Shown one piece after another: positions 22,170 through 34,390 of a stretch of DNA of 64,000 bases. Position numbers and translations under genes: made by a program. The notes below the pieces were generated by a model. It was not told the origin of the DNA and did not search any database. It was given only the letters and a program-made list of their open reading frames with translations. This stretch comes from Sycobia sp. Sy_11 (Eukaryota; Arthropoda; Insecta; Hymenoptera; Epichrysomallidae): assembly GCA_018907035.1 (NCBI GenBank), contig JACCIC010000135.1:496001-560000 (forward strand). Direction: 5' to 3'. Numbering within the stretch: position 1 is the first letter of the stretch; every line of letters starts with the position of its first letter.

Positions 22170-22733
22170 TGTAGCATCCTTGTCGTTCTACACTGTATCG
22201 AACCGAAAAGAGAGGGCTTTAAAAAGCACCATAAATAAAACGCTTGCCTGGCGAGCTCTCTCGCTTCTTGGACTTTGTGGACGCAGGTTGTTCACAGAAT
22301 CAAATCCAAGGGTCGGCATTTTTCTTCTATTGTCTTTAGTGTGACTTTATGTGTGGCGGGCTTCCTCGCTAAAAATCGCTTATCATATTTGTGAGTATAG
22401 AAATATAGAGAAGTACTATTAAAAATAGTAGATAAGAATGAGAGTGAGTGAGAAGGAGTTGGATATAAAGATAAATTAGAGACGAGAAGTCAAAATAATA
22501 GACTTTCAAAAGAAAACATATAGAAATATTTGAGGCGAATTGTTTGATTAGTTATCAGTTATTAGTTATTAGTTATTAGTTATTAGTGTGTATGTATTTT
22601 CTAAGCGCCTCCATCACTTTGTTTCGTTCTCATATATTTGTATTTACATTTAGATTGATTTATATATATTATTTAATATTTGATAAAATTAAATAATCCT
22701 CTGTCCGGATTTCTCTAGTTTGTTCCTGCTACA
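22170..22733 (+). repeat. Possible LTR
   Basis: It starts TGTAGC and ends GCTACA, has CTTTAAAAAG as a possible TATA-like box and AATAAA nearby, and lies downstream of the gypsy remnant. No second copy, purine tract or target duplication supports it. Confidence 0.25.
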
Positions 22734-23173
22734 GGAACTCGATTATTCAATAACTAGTCATGCGATCGGGTACATTTTGAAGGTCAGTTGATGAATCCCC
22801 CCATTACAATCTATTTAACAATCATTGAGGACATATCCATTACAAAGGTAATTATGAAATTATATATTATACACATGCAATATGTTGTATAATATTATAT
22901 ATTAGTTTACAGATTTTTTAGGCGACGAAAGCATAAGTGTTATTACTTTAATTTTTGAAAACCATCATAATCGTTTTTGAGATCAATAAGCAATGCATGC
23001 GGGTTACAGCTCGACCTTATATATCACTTGCTAGAACATAATATGCGTAACTAGTAAACAGAACGACCATAAAAACGTCTACCTACTCTACAATAAGACC
23101 CCGCTTGATTCTTGTTTTAAAATGGTTTAAAAATTAGATTGCTAAATTATTTGAAGTAGATTCATACGTATAA

Positions 23174-23211
<38 letters not shown>
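22734..23211. other. AT-rich stretch ending in a (TA)n tract
   Basis: No gene seen. The TA tract occupies 23178-23211. Confidence 0.5.
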
Positions 23212-23216
<5 letters not shown>

Positions 23217-23830
23217 GGTCGTCAAAGGATGGCATCAGCTGTAGCTCCCGGATTGTCAGACCGCATGTGTTAAATTTGAAGGTTGTGTATCTGTCAACAA
23301 TTTTGCAGTATTATATTTTAGCATTTTATCGATTTCGTTTCTTTTATTTGTAGTTTTCAGCCAAAACGTCATTTGCAGGTAGCGCTTGCTATTCTTTCAT
23401 ATGACAAAAAGTGCGGCTGAGGCTTATTCTTTGCTTTTGGAAACTTATGGGGCGGAATGTAATGATGAATGGACGTGTCGTAAGTGGTTCAAATGGTTGA
23501 GATGTGGTGATTTTGAAGTTGACGACAAGGATCACTCAAGATAGACAAATATTTTTGAAGACAAGGAATTACAAGCTTTGCTAGATGGCGATCCGTGCCA
23601 TATTCAAGAACATTCTGTCGCCTAACTTATTGAATATTCGCCATCATGCAACCAATCGTTTCCCTGCGCCTAAAAGCATAGAAATTTATTGTCACTGGTG
23701 ACAAAAAATGGATGTATTATGATAATAATAAGCACAGAAAATCGTATTCAAAGACACGGTAGCGCGTTGAATCGACGCCAAAATGAAACATTCGTGTAAA
23801 TAAGGAACATTAAAATAAATGCCGAAGTTC
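23212..23830 (+). pseudogene. Mauritiana-type mariner relic
   Basis: Plus-strand sequence reads MTKSAAEAYSLLLETYGAE, CRKWFKWLRCGDFEVDDKD and FEDKELQALLDGDP, which parallels the N-terminal DNA-binding half of the intact copy immediately to the right. After stops a degraded first catalytic block (VTKNGCIM, where VTGDE is expected) remains. No terminal repeats were located. It is much more diverged than the 23854-25139 copy, so it is an older insertion of a related family. Confidence 0.7.
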
Positions 23831-23853
23831 ATTTTATTGAATCCGTATAAATA

Positions 23854-25139
23854 TTAGGAGTGTGAATAAGTCTTTCCCGTTTTTTGTAAGAGATGGCGCC
23901 ACCAATACTGTGCGAGTATTCAATGGTTACATATGTCATAATCAAAGCTTATTCATATGTCAACAATTCCATACTAACACATTAGTTAAAATTTTTTCGC
24001 ATCATAAATTTTTGATATCGTGAAAATGTCGAAATTTGAGCCGAGTCGACGTCATTTGCGGGAAGTTTCACTTTATTGGTTCAATTTGAAGAAATCTGCT
24101 GCCGAGACGCATCGATTGCTTCAGGAGGCTTATGGAGAAGGTTGTGTTGATGATTCAAGTGTTCGCGGATGGTTTCGACGCTTCAAAAGCGGTGATTTCG
24201 ACGTGGAAGACAAGGAGCGTTCCGGGCGGCCGCAAATCTTTGAAGATCGAGAATTGGCGACTTTGCTTGATGAAGATTCTTGTCAAACGCAAGAAGAACT
24301 TGCTGAAGCATTGGGAGTTGACCGAACAACCATTTCCAAGCGTTTGAAAGCCATGGGAATGATCCAAAAGCAAGGAAATTGGGTGCCGTACGAACTGAAG
24401 CTGAGAGACGTCGAACGGCGTTTTTTCACTTGCGAACAGCTGCTTCAGCGACATAAAAGAAAGGGTTTTCTGCATCGTATCGTGACTGGCGATGAAAATT
24501 GGATACGTTACGATAATCCGAAGCGAAGAAAATCATGGGGACTAACCGGCCATGCATCATCATCGACGGCCAAGCCAAATATTCATGGCGCCAAGCTCAT
24601 GCTCTGTATATGGTGGGACCAGCTAGGTGTGGTTTACTATGAGCTTCTGAAACCGAATGAAAGGATCACAGGCGAGGTCTATCGACGACAATTGATGCGT
24701 TTGAGCCGCGCACTGCGAGAAAAACGGCCACAATACTCCGACAGGCACGACAAAGTTATTTTGCAACATGACAATGCTCGCCCACATGTTGCACCGCCGG
24801 TGAAAACATACTTAGAAACGCTCAAATGGGAAGTCCTACCCCACCCGCCGTATAGTCCAGTCGTTGCTCCGTCTGATTACCATCTCTTCAGATCGATGAC
24901 GCATGGCCTGGCTGACCAGCACTTCCATTCCTACGAGGAAGCCAAAAAATGGGTGGATGACTGGATAGAGGCCAAACCGGTCGAATTTTTTCGCAACGGG
25001 ATTCGTATGTTGCCAGAAAGATGGGAAAAAGTTGTAGCTAGCGATGGCCAATACTTTCAATAATTCATTTGTAACCATTTTTTCACAATAAAGGCTCAAA
25101 ATTTGAAAAAAAACGGGAAAGACTTATTCACATACCTGA
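23854..25139 (+). mobile_element. Complete mauritiana-type mariner element
   Basis: TA duplications at 23852-23853 and 25140-25141 border terminal repeats beginning TTAGGAGTGTGAATAAGTC (left) and TCAGGTATGTGAATAAGTC (right, minus). Length is 1,286 bp, the same as the Drosophila element Mos1 as I remember it. A near-identical copy lies at 56028-57310 on the other strand. The transposase frame is unbroken. Confidence 0.95.
24026..25063 (+). CDS. Mariner transposase, intact
   Basis: DNA transposase that excises the element and reinserts it at TA, acting in the nucleus as a dimer. I chose the ATG at 24026, giving 345 residues, the Mos1 length; a GTG two codons upstream is not a plausible start. 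The N-terminal bipartite helix-turn-helix covers about residues 1-115, with the WVPYEL linker (Mos1 WVPHEL) at about 119-124. The catalytic aspartates are residue 156 (VTGDENW), 249 (LQHDNARPH) and 284 (APSDYHLF), exactly the DD34D spacing. The C-terminus ends LPERWEKVVASDGQYF. Two motifs differ from the family: SPVVAPSD replaces SPDLAPSD, and GLTGHASS replaces the usual VDPGQPATS. Activity therefore cannot be assumed although the frame is open. Confidence 0.93.
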   Translation: MSKFEPSRRHLREVSLYWFNLKKSAAETHRLLQEAYGEGCVDDSSVRGWFRRFKSGDFDVEDKERSGRPQIFEDRELATLLDEDSCQTQEELAEALGVDRTTISKRLKAMGMIQKQGNWVPYELKLRDVERRFFTCEQLLQRHKRKGFLHRIVTGDENWIRYDNPKRRKSWGLTGHASSSTAKPNIHGAKLMLCIWWDQLGVVYYELLKPNERITGEVYRRQLMRLSRALREKRPQYSDRHDKVILQHDNARPHVAPPVKTYLETLKWEVLPHPPYSPVVAPSDYHLFRSMTHGLADQHFHSYEEAKKWVDDWIEAKPVEFFRNGIRMLPERWEKVVASDGQYFQ

Positions 25140-25141
25140 TA

Positions 25142-28100
25142 AAAGAATGTATAGTTTATATAAAATATATCTAAAACTGTGAAAAATATTAATAAATAAA
25201 TAGTTTTAATGGAAATACGTCTTAATGATGTAATGAGATCACTTTGGAGTAGCTGAGTCCATTTTCACATTATATTGTACATCCTGGACAAATGGCATAC
25301 CCAGCGAATTTTTCTAACACAATTCATAAGGGTATAATAAGCAGATAAATAAACGATATTAAAATGAGTATACAATTGACATCAAGTTATAATAATCAGA
25401 AGAAAATTTATATTCATTCCCATAATTCATCATTATTAAAAAAAAGCAGGTATGAACTTGCTAGGACCGTTCCTATAAACAAGTTCATGTATTGAAGGAT
25501 AATCTGATAAAATCAGAAGCACGTTCAAAAACCTAATATTCAAATGTTTTTAAGCATAATAATAATTTATCTAAATCGTTTAAGCTGCGGAGAAACAAAT
25601 GTGATAAAGTTTTAAAATGAGGAGTACTTATACAATATGAATTGTAATGATCAAGTCAACGAGAGATCAATATAGATTATAAAATACAAATATTTAATAT
25701 GAATTAAATGAGCAATATAGAACCTTTAAAATTTCGTCATTTTGAAAAATTAGTTGGTTTTTTATTTCTATAAAAAAATGTTCTGAAATCTGTAAGCTAG
25801 AGTCAATCTCAGGTCAAATGTTGGAAATTCAAACCATGATGCTATATGATGTTATGCTTGCCCGACATGTTAACATGTATGAACTATTTTTTAATGTATT
25901 TTTATATTTCATTAATTAAAAAAATTTTTTTATTAAAAAATTTTGCATGATATTTTCTACTTTCTAATAAAAGTATTGTAGAAAAAAAGATTTATAGCTT
26001 ATTCTGATAGTTCACCTGTGGTATTGTAAATAAAAGATATGTGCTTTTATATAATAGTAATCCTCTTCTATTTTTAGGAATTTATTGCATAGTCCGGCAT
26101 CGTTTTTATGAAGAAATTTTGTTACTAAAGGAAAGGCATACCAATTCTCAACGTATATTCTATGTGACCTTTTCAAAAATAGGGTTCCACCAAAAATGCA
26201 AAGATATCTCCTGAAACGCCTAAATAAAACATATATAAAAATATATATATATACTAAAGCGATGTCACTTCAGAGAAAGGTACCTATAGTGGGATATTAT
26301 CTCGCATACGAGATGTTCATTTCACTGCCTTGACCGAGCAAAAAAGAATTTTCATGAAATTCAATATTCTTATCGTTCATTTTAATATAGTTATCATTAG
26401 AGTTATAGACTATCTCTAGTTCAAATTGATTAGTGCTGATGAACAGATTAAAAATTACTCAAAAATTAAAGTCAAATAAATGAGATTTATAAATGAATAA
26501 AAAAAAAATAATTTTCTTTAATTTGCATTTTTATAATTAAAAAAATACTCTTATGAGTACCAATGTATGAAAACAAGATACTCGTTATATGAAATATAAA
26601 GTAAAAAACAAAAAAACGAAACATAAAAAAACTAGTGGCGATTTCCATCATCAATTTTTAAACGTATATATCAGCGCATATAATAATTATAAGAGAACTA
26701 AAAAAATTCTAATAGAACGATTATCCAAATCATAATTTATGATCTTAATTCAAAGATTGGAAAAAGGGGTAACGTAATACTTCAATTTAAACAGTACATT
26801 TAGATCATGTACAACTTTTAACATAGACTATAAAAGTGCACTTGTAATGAACACCAGCACCAAAAAAAACAGGCACTATACAATGAAATATAAATGTCTC
26901 ACACACTGTATTTTATGATGAACATTGCATAATTTCCTTTTTTTATTAATAAAGTCAGCATCCGTACCGTATTACCTTTCCCCTTTTTTATATTACACCT
27001 AATAACTTCAAGTTAGAAAAAAGCGATAAACACATATATATTTATTTGCGCATGAATTCTAATTATAAATTGACACAGTAAGCTAAAATGATATTCTTTC
27101 AAGACTAATGTGAAGGAAAGGTAGAGTAATTATTAATTGAACATAAAAGCGAATAATTCTTAGTAACAATACTTGTGTCAATTTTGTTTACATATGTTTC
27201 TTCCTGTGCTCATTCCAAACACAAACAATCTATTGGGATAATAAATAATATATATATGCTCTAAATCTCATTCATAATATTTATCGTCATTTATATATCG
27301 TTGGAAAGTATACATCTAACGTATGCATACAGAAAATTATAATAATATGTCATATTTCTTCTCCATATATTTATTGCCCATATAAAAATATTTTAATTAA
27401 ATTCGCATCGACTCTCTTCTAACCCTTATCGTTCAGATCCCTTAAGAGGAGTAATTCTCTCTGAATTTATTCAATTATTCAAAAATGCCAATATCTTCTC
27501 AATACCAGCCCCCTTAGCAAGATATCATCATACTCAGCTGTACTGTCATAGCGATGTGGGTTTTTAAAATTATGTAAAACTCCTTTTACATAGAAGGAAC
27601 TAAATTTTTTGAGTTCTGACAAATGCAATAGGTTTGAAAACACGCCCTAAATGATGGCAAAAAATTTAAGCCAGCTGGGTTGAAAATCATAAAATTTTCC
27701 AAAAATAATTTTCTCGTAAACGGAGCTCTCAGACTAGAACAAACCCAGCCTTATAACATGCTGAAATTCTTCGATTTTAATAATTTGAGCATGAAGGATC
27801 ATACATATACAAAGGTGATAGTAGAGTAATGTTCGTTGGCTGATAGTAGTGGAACACTACAAAGGTATAAACATTATTTCACCTATAGATGCACAGTAGT
27901 ATTTTTACAACTTATACACCATAGAGAGCCTCATGTGGAAAAATTGATTGCAGCAGAAAGGTGGGAAAGAGTTGGAATTTTCAGGATCTGTAAAGTTTTT
28001 ATAAATAGTGAGAAGCTCTACTTTGATGGAAATAAAATTCACAGTCATCAATAAATTATTAACAAAAAGTTCAGAAATAAAGTGAGAGTAATTTGTACTG

Positions 28101-28837
28101 AACAAGAACCAAGCAACATTGATTTTAAAATTAAGGAACTAATAAATAACAAAGAATTCGTACCACCGGACTAACATTATAAAAGTGTTATAAACATTTT
28201 TCTTTAGAAGAAAAAAAAGATTAAACTAATAGACATTTCTTTCTTTTTCCCTTTTTGAATTCACTTCAATTTTCAGACCAAAAAGAAAATCTATCTCATT
28301 TTACTTATGTTTTTGTTCCTGATACGTCATTGCAATATTTTTGACATTATTTCCTTTGTATAAACTTGAAAATAGAACGAGAAGAGCATCAATAGATGAG
28401 TAAAACTGCGCTGATTCATTACATTCCAATGTTACTGTAATAAAATATCAATGGTTGCAAGTGATCTTATACAATAAAAAATTTTATAGCTCCATTTCTC
28501 AATATTTAACTATAACTAATTATAACCTTTTTTTTAGTATGAATAACAATACCAATACCTAAGATAATTTAAATGAGACAAGTTAGGGTAATTCAGCAAA
28601 CAAATAACTGATTATATAGGTTTTCTTTTTTTGTGATTTTTAATAACTGAAGCTATACAAAAGCATCGCAAAATATTATTAAAATAAATAATATAAACTA
28701 CATTAAATCAAATATTGAGATAAATTAATACAAGAAAAATTGATATATTCTCTAGACTACAAGAATCATTAATAACAGTAATTTAATATTTGAATCACTC
28801 AAATATACGAATTCAGATAATTATATACAGACAAAAA
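25142..28837. other. Long AT-rich stretch without recognisable features
   Basis: I searched both strands for transposon motifs, splice-flanked exons and RNA genes and found none I can support. Frames are short (up to about 72 codons, 27836-28054) and show no family resemblance. This is the longest element-poor interval in the window, and could be intron or intergenic DNA. Confidence 0.5.
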
Positions 28838-29870
28838 TTAAGGTATATTTCTGCGACTCCCTTCAAAGTAGTCCCCTCCTGCATCTACACACTTATTCCA
28901 GCGAGTTTTCCAGTTTTCGTAATAATTCTGGAACACTTCTTGTGGAACCTCTCCAAGTACCCTCGTCACAGATCCATGGATATCTTCAACGGAATCAAAT
29001 GTCAATCTTTGACGAATTTTTTAAATGGGGGAATAGGAAATGTTCGCAGGTTGACATGTCCGGTGAATAGGGCGGTGTGGTAATGTTCCGATGCCTTTAG
29101 ACGCCAAAAACTGAGACACTGTATTCACTGTGACAGAGAGCATTGTTGTGATGTAGAATCCAAGTCTTAGCGATCTCTGGACACACTCTGAGCATCCTTT
29201 TTCGCAATTTTTCGAGCACATTGCGGTAGAATACTTGATTTACGAAATTTCCAGGTAGTACAAATTCTTTGTAAATCACCCTTTTGCTTTTGAAGAAGCA
29301 AATGAATATGGTTTTCACTTTGGACCTGGTCATTTTCGCCTTCTTTAGCCTTGGCGCTCCAGGGGACAGCCACTGTTGGCTTTGTCGTTTAGTTCCCAAG
29401 TCATATTAAAAGAACCAACTTTTATCGCCATTAATAACTCGATCGATCGAGAAGAGTGGATCACTTTCAACCTGCTCGAGACAATCTTGAGCGATATTCA
29501 TTCAGTGGGCTTTATGCTCATCTGAATGGTTCTTCGGTACTATCTTCGCGCACAGTTTTTTCATGGCGAAATCATCGATTAAAATCTTTCAACTGTTTCT
29601 CGGTTGATATTCAACTCGTTGGCCAACATTTGAATGATTATTCGCCGGTCTTGATGAACAAGGGCGCGGACGCCTTATTTTTTATGGTCTTACGGTCTAT
29701 TTTAAAATCGGCATACCACCAAAACACCTGACTACGACTCAGAGCATCACTAGCATATTTTTTAAGTACTTTTTCGTAAGTTTCTGTCCCGGTTTCGCTG
29801 AATTGCGCACAAAATTTTATCGCGTATCGTTGCTCTATATTTTTCTGTTCCATTTTAGTAACGTACACTA
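28838..29870 (-). pseudogene. Mariner transposase pseudogene, nearly full length
   Basis: The start is MEQKNIEQRYAIKFCAQF at about 29853. The first helix-turn-helix is readable to 29640; after a deletion and frame change the second follows (RRIIIQMLANELNINRETV), then MKKLCAKIVPK. The first catalytic motif is NGDKSW (29440 region), followed by a stop. The frame 29399-29097 carries KVKTIFICFFKSKRVIYKEF and WILHHNNALCH, where the second catalytic aspartate is asparagine. The C-terminal end reads VPQEVFQNYYENWKTRWNKC at about 28960-28880. It belongs to the same family as the fragment at 10082-10372. I could not fix the terminal repeats. Confidence 0.8.
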
Positions 29871-30737
29871 CTTCCGTGTAGTTACAAAAAACTTAACAGC
29901 TGGCGAAGAAATGATCGTACAATGGTCTTCAAGGCCTCAATCGAGATACAGGTTCCCTGTGTTACCACAGGCCGAGAAATAAAACTGTTCACATTACTTA
30001 ATTATCACACCTCATAATTAATTACTATTAATTTAAAAGTGTTAAGGATTAAAGTTTAGACACAAAAGTAATAAAGGATAAACCTCTTTCTTTTTCTTGA
30101 AAACAAATTAACAGAATCGATAAATCTTTATAGCAAAGATATAATTAATATTCTGAACGTGTTCATAACGGTATCAATAAATAATAGCGCGAATATTATT
30201 AATAAATAATATAAGTGACGAAATGAAGTTATAAGGAAATGTATATAATTTAAAAAATTAACACGCACGAAAAATAAATAGACGAGATGTGTGCAAAATT
30301 GATACTGACATTAGACCATAATGATAATATAAATAATAATATTATTATTTGAATCACATCTATCTGAAAGAAACCTACTGTTAGCAGCGAATAGTACCAA
30401 TTTGTCAACAAATAACAAAAATATCAATAAAAACAAAGCATTAACAACATAAAAAAAACCGGACGAGATAATATAGATGCGAAGAAAAAAATCGTTAAAA
30501 AGGTAAACCTTTATGAATTTTAAAACAAGAATTGCGTAAGAGAATCTCCCGATTTTACAGAATTATATTTGCACGCCTCGTTTAACCTACATATAATGGC
30601 TTGCCCAACATATCGCCAGAAGCACAGCCAACATCCACGGAATCACGACCAATAACGTCGAGCAGATCGTTCTAGAACACATACGTGAAAGAAACGTGTA
30701 ACGGACAGCTGTTACGATGGTAGCGCATACAGTTCAC
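29871..30737. other. No recognisable gene
   Basis: AT-rich. The 5' part of the gypsy element to the right may extend into it, but no LTR or primer site is visible. Confidence 0.4.
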
Positions 30738-31215
30738 TGGAGCCCCTCGAGAAGATGTGGAGGAATTTATCGAACGACTAGAAGAGACTCTGTATAGCTT
30801 AGATATGCCTGCAACGGACATTTTGAAATTGATCCCCGGAATTCTGAGTGGATCAGCACGGCTCTGGACCAGGCCCCTCTATAAAAATTGATGCAACAAA
30901 GAGGAAAAAAATAGCCTTGCATTTGAAATTTTCAAATAGCCTTGCACCACCAATTCCAGTCAATTAATTATATTCTACAGCTAGAGGGAGAGCTGCGCGA
31001 TCGAACGCAAGCTTCGGTATGAAGCTATCGGTTCATATCTCCGCGGAATGCGTATACTGATAGACAGGATGATACAAGCACTCAATTAGGAATAACAAAT
31101 CGATAGAATCTAGTCAAATCTGCACTCATCATATCTGGATAAGATGGACAGGAATGATTTCAAATCAATCGATGATCTGCAATTGATAGGGCAGCAAATC
31201 TAATTGAAATAAGAA
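30738..31215 (+). pseudogene. Gypsy-type gag capsid remnant
   Basis: APREDVEEFIERLEETLY, ILKLIPGILSGSARLW and, after a gap, ELRDRTQ, YRFISPRN (where relatives read SYLRGMR) and SIDDLQLIGQQ match the Retrotrans_gag capsid layout: leucine-rich helices, then the tryptophan-containing turn. Stops interrupt it at 30889 and later. It is followed within about 110 bp by integrase sequence, so protease, reverse transcriptase and RNase H have been deleted between them. Confidence 0.6.
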
Positions 31216-31324
31216 CTAACACGGAGAACTAAGAAAGATTAGAGAAATCTAAAAACAACAAAACAAATACCCGGGCTGGGCAATAAAAGATAATAATATA
31301 TGTAAACATCGCCCAAAGATACTT

Positions 31325-33300
31325 ACGGAGACGTTAGGCAGCAGTGGGTGCAACTGGAAGCGAGTCGTACCGCTAGGTGATCGAGAGTGGGTGCTTCGTG
31401 AGTGCCATAAGAGACCAACGTCAGGACACACACAAAATACTGAAAAAAGCGAGCCAGAATTATTACTGGCCTGGAGCGAGAAGAGACAAGTACGTCAAGT
31501 GCTGCCCAGTGTGCCAAATATGCAAGGTGTCGCAACGAATTAATGGTACAAAGAAATATAGAAGAACCGCCGACCAGCGTTGCGGCAGATATAATGGAGC
31601 CCTTTTTAAGCCCCCCCCCCGCACCTGGTTTTCACTAAAAAAGGCCAATAGTCAGGCAATCGCCAAGGCATTTGAAGAGCAAATCATCTTCAAGTGGTGT
31701 TAAGAATTAAAAAACGTGATTTGATTTATAATTTTATTTAAATGGTAAGAAACTGTGTTTATTATTATAATAGTGATTTATTATTCATTTGATTATACTC
31801 TGAATTAAAATTGTTCTGCTTTGTTATATTCCGATTAAATTTAGGCTTAATTAAATATAAGTAATAATAAAATGTAAATAGTGTTTGTGATTCTACGAAA
31901 ATTAATTATAAGATTATTATTTGTTTATGTTGCTATAATATGTAAACATGCAACGAATGGAATGTATAAATAATGTATTACATATATTTATAAAAATATA
32001 TTTCTTCTCGCGTAATGAAAGTGAGACCGCCGTGTGAAATTTCGCACGTGACGTCTTTAATTGTATGGGAAGTAGATCGCAACTCTCATATGCTAAGCCA
32101 TTTAGAGCACTATTTAGACTCGTAAGACCACGGTAAGAGAAATATTCCCAAATATTTCTCTAGGCCGGTAGATTCATCTCGGGAATACTTGTATTCCTGG
32201 AGGACCAAGTCAACTTGCACGAAGTTTTCCGCAGGAGGAAGGCTCTGGGGCCGTCAGACTGCAGACACACGCTTGTCTATAGTGAAAAGCAAAGATCTTT
32301 CCCGCCTTCAGCCACGCGCGGGAATTTTATTCGAACGATGAAACGAGAGGGGCTAGAGCGCAATGTTAATCAGCCGCGCGGAAAAGCGGTAGCCACTAGG
32401 ACGCTTGATTACTCGCCGGCCGAAATTAGGTTTGAGAGTGGGGAAACCCAATAAAAGTCGGCGCGCCGCGCAGCCTCGGTTCTGTTCACCTTTTATTTTT
32501 TGCTAAAAACGGCTGTTTCACGGAGTTCACGAGTTTTCTTGCATTAAAATAAATTGTGTTTTTATTTTTCTTTTACAAGTGGGGCTGCCGCAAATATTTA
32601 ATAACGGACAATGGCGCGAAATTTTCCAATAATTAGCTCAAAGCCATATCTACAGATCTGGGAGACGTATATTAGTTGATTACGCCATACCATGCCCACG
32701 TGAACCAAGTTGAACGAGTAAACCACGACACTTAAACCATGATAGCGATCTTTGTCGAACAGAACCATAAAAACTGGGACCTCCGTCTCCCAGAACTTGT
32801 ATTTGCGGTGAACAGCGCCGTGCACAGAAACACGGAGACATCACTAGCCTTTCTGAATTTCGGCCGTAACCCGCCCGAAATGCCGATATATCGGCACATA
32901 CAGGGAGTGGTAGCGCAAATGCAAAGTCTAACATCGACAGATTGGCTGGATCGTATGAAAGACTGCCGGCAATACACATGATGGTGAAAGAACATCTGAG
33001 CATCACTAGCCAGAAAAAGGCTAGGTATTACAACAAATGGCGAAGGCAATTCAATTCAACTTCAATTTGAATGACAGGGTTGGTAGATGTAATCACGCTC
33101 TATTCTCAGGTCCAGACAAATTTGCGGCCAAGCTAGCGCCCAAATTCGTAGCACTGTGTCAAATCATAAAGAAGATCTCCCCTGTAATTTTTGAAACAAG
33201 AGACCTGAACGACAGGAAAACGAAAAGAGTACACATGTCGGACTTGAAAATGTATCACCAATCTAACACTCGAAATTCGTTTTCAGGTTCAAGTAATAAC
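31325..33300 (+). pseudogene. Gypsy integrase, split by a solo LTR
   Basis: The zinc-binding H2C2-type segment is at 31395-31560 (QNYYWPGARRDKYVKCC, then PVCQICKVSQR). The catalytic core begins up to 31697 and resumes at 32583: KYLITDNGAKF has the second core aspartate, NQVERVNHDT the glutamate, then NWDLRLPELVFAVNSAVHR. The C-terminal region (ARYYNKW, LNDRVGRCNHALFSGPDKFAAKLAPKF, RDLNDRKTKRVHMSDLK) is nearly open. Removing the inserted LTR and one AGTGG brings the two halves into one frame at FKW/GC. Stops and slips elsewhere make it inactive. Integrase would join element DNA to the chromosome. Confidence 0.8.
31698..32577 (+). mobile_element. Solo LTR, 880 bp
   Basis: It begins TGTTAAGAATTAAA and ends TTTCTTTTACA, with the direct repeat AGTGG at 31693-31697 and 32578-32582. 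TG...CA ends and a 5-bp duplication are the hallmarks of an LTR left after recombination between the two ends of a provirus. Internally, CAATAAAAGTCGGCGCGC (about 32450) resembles a TATA/poly(A)-start region, followed by GCCTCGGTTCTGTTCACC. I cannot tell BEL/Pao from gypsy by the LTR alone. It is younger than the gypsy element it splits. Confidence 0.85.
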
Positions 33301-34060
33301 AACAACGATAATGCAAGGCATCGAAAGATACTGAGAGATACGGAAGTCGACAATAGCCGACCATCCACGCCAATGAGGAGCGATAGATATCCCGGGGAGT
33401 TCCGCCTCTGAGCAAGGAGAAGCATGGGGGCTAGCCCCAATCGACGTAGCAGCATCGCATGTGCAAGCACATCTGGGCCCTCAATACAAACGTGTGCGGA
33501 CCTCGTTTTAACCGAGGTGACGCGAGCTACGGAAGAGCTCCAACAAATGGACATAATCGAGATCAATCCGGTTTCGATGCAAAAGATCGTAGAAGAGCTT
33601 AGGAGCGCTATAGGTGCAAAAACATTTAACCAAGCGTCTTTTAAATTATCTTTGTTAGACATTAATGTGTCAGCTTTAGAGAATCCCAGATACGAAATTG
33701 CCAGCACCCTCCCGCCCTTACAGAACAACCTACACTGCGGCAGTGCGCTAATCCTCCTTCCTCTCCAAATAATCCCTCACGAAAATGAAGAAAAACTAAA
33801 GAATGCCGCGGAGTATAAACACCCGTTCCAAAAGACTATCACAAAATCAACAGAAACAATTAAAGATACAGAGAGGTGAGACCTTCCGGAAATACGTAAA
33901 ACTATCACAACATCGGCAAAAGTAGTAGAAGATGCACAGAAGTACACTCGTCTAGAAAGACAAATTACTACGACAACAGAGGAAATAGAAGAGGAGCATC
34001 AGGAAAGACGTAAAACTAACACAACATCGAAATGAAAAGAAAAACGGAGCAGCGAAAAAG
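33301..34060 (+). pseudogene. Downstream part of the gypsy polyprotein
   Basis: After the integrase, an asparagine-rich segment runs into a frame at 33424-33879 with helical, charged composition (TEVTRATEELQQMDIIE; IVEELRSAIGAKTF) and then repeated charged segments with stops (DLPEIRKTITTS, ERRKTNTTSK). I recognise no domain. It could be the tail of pol or a small accessory reading frame of the same element. Confidence 0.4.
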
Positions 34061-34359
34061 AAAAGGAGCAAGTGCTCTTCCTTCTTCGTCATCCAGCCTT
34101 GAAGAAGAGAGAATCTTTCGCACTACCGTGTCCTAACCTGATCATCAGTCCCGGACATAGTGAGGCCTATCGATACCGCTCTCACGCATTCCAGAATCCC
34201 GGCAATGAGCCCCGACAAGGAAGTTGGAGCCTCCAGTTACCATCATACAGACGCGCCCACGTCTCCCCATCAGCAGCTGACGCCGGAGGTATTATCACAA
34301 GTGAGAGAGAGATACGCCACCACTATTGATGACAGCAGCAGAGCGAGCGAGCGCGCGAG

Positions 34360-34390
<31 letters not shown>

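Noticed and set aside
22170..22733. LTR of the gypsy remnant at 20.5-21.2 kb
   Set aside because: TG...CA ends and TATA-like/AATAAA signals fit, but there is no partner LTR, no purine tract and no target duplication. Kept only as a low-confidence feature.
27836..28105. Overlapping open frames in an otherwise empty region
   Set aside because: Open on both strands, no motif, no splice context; likely chance.
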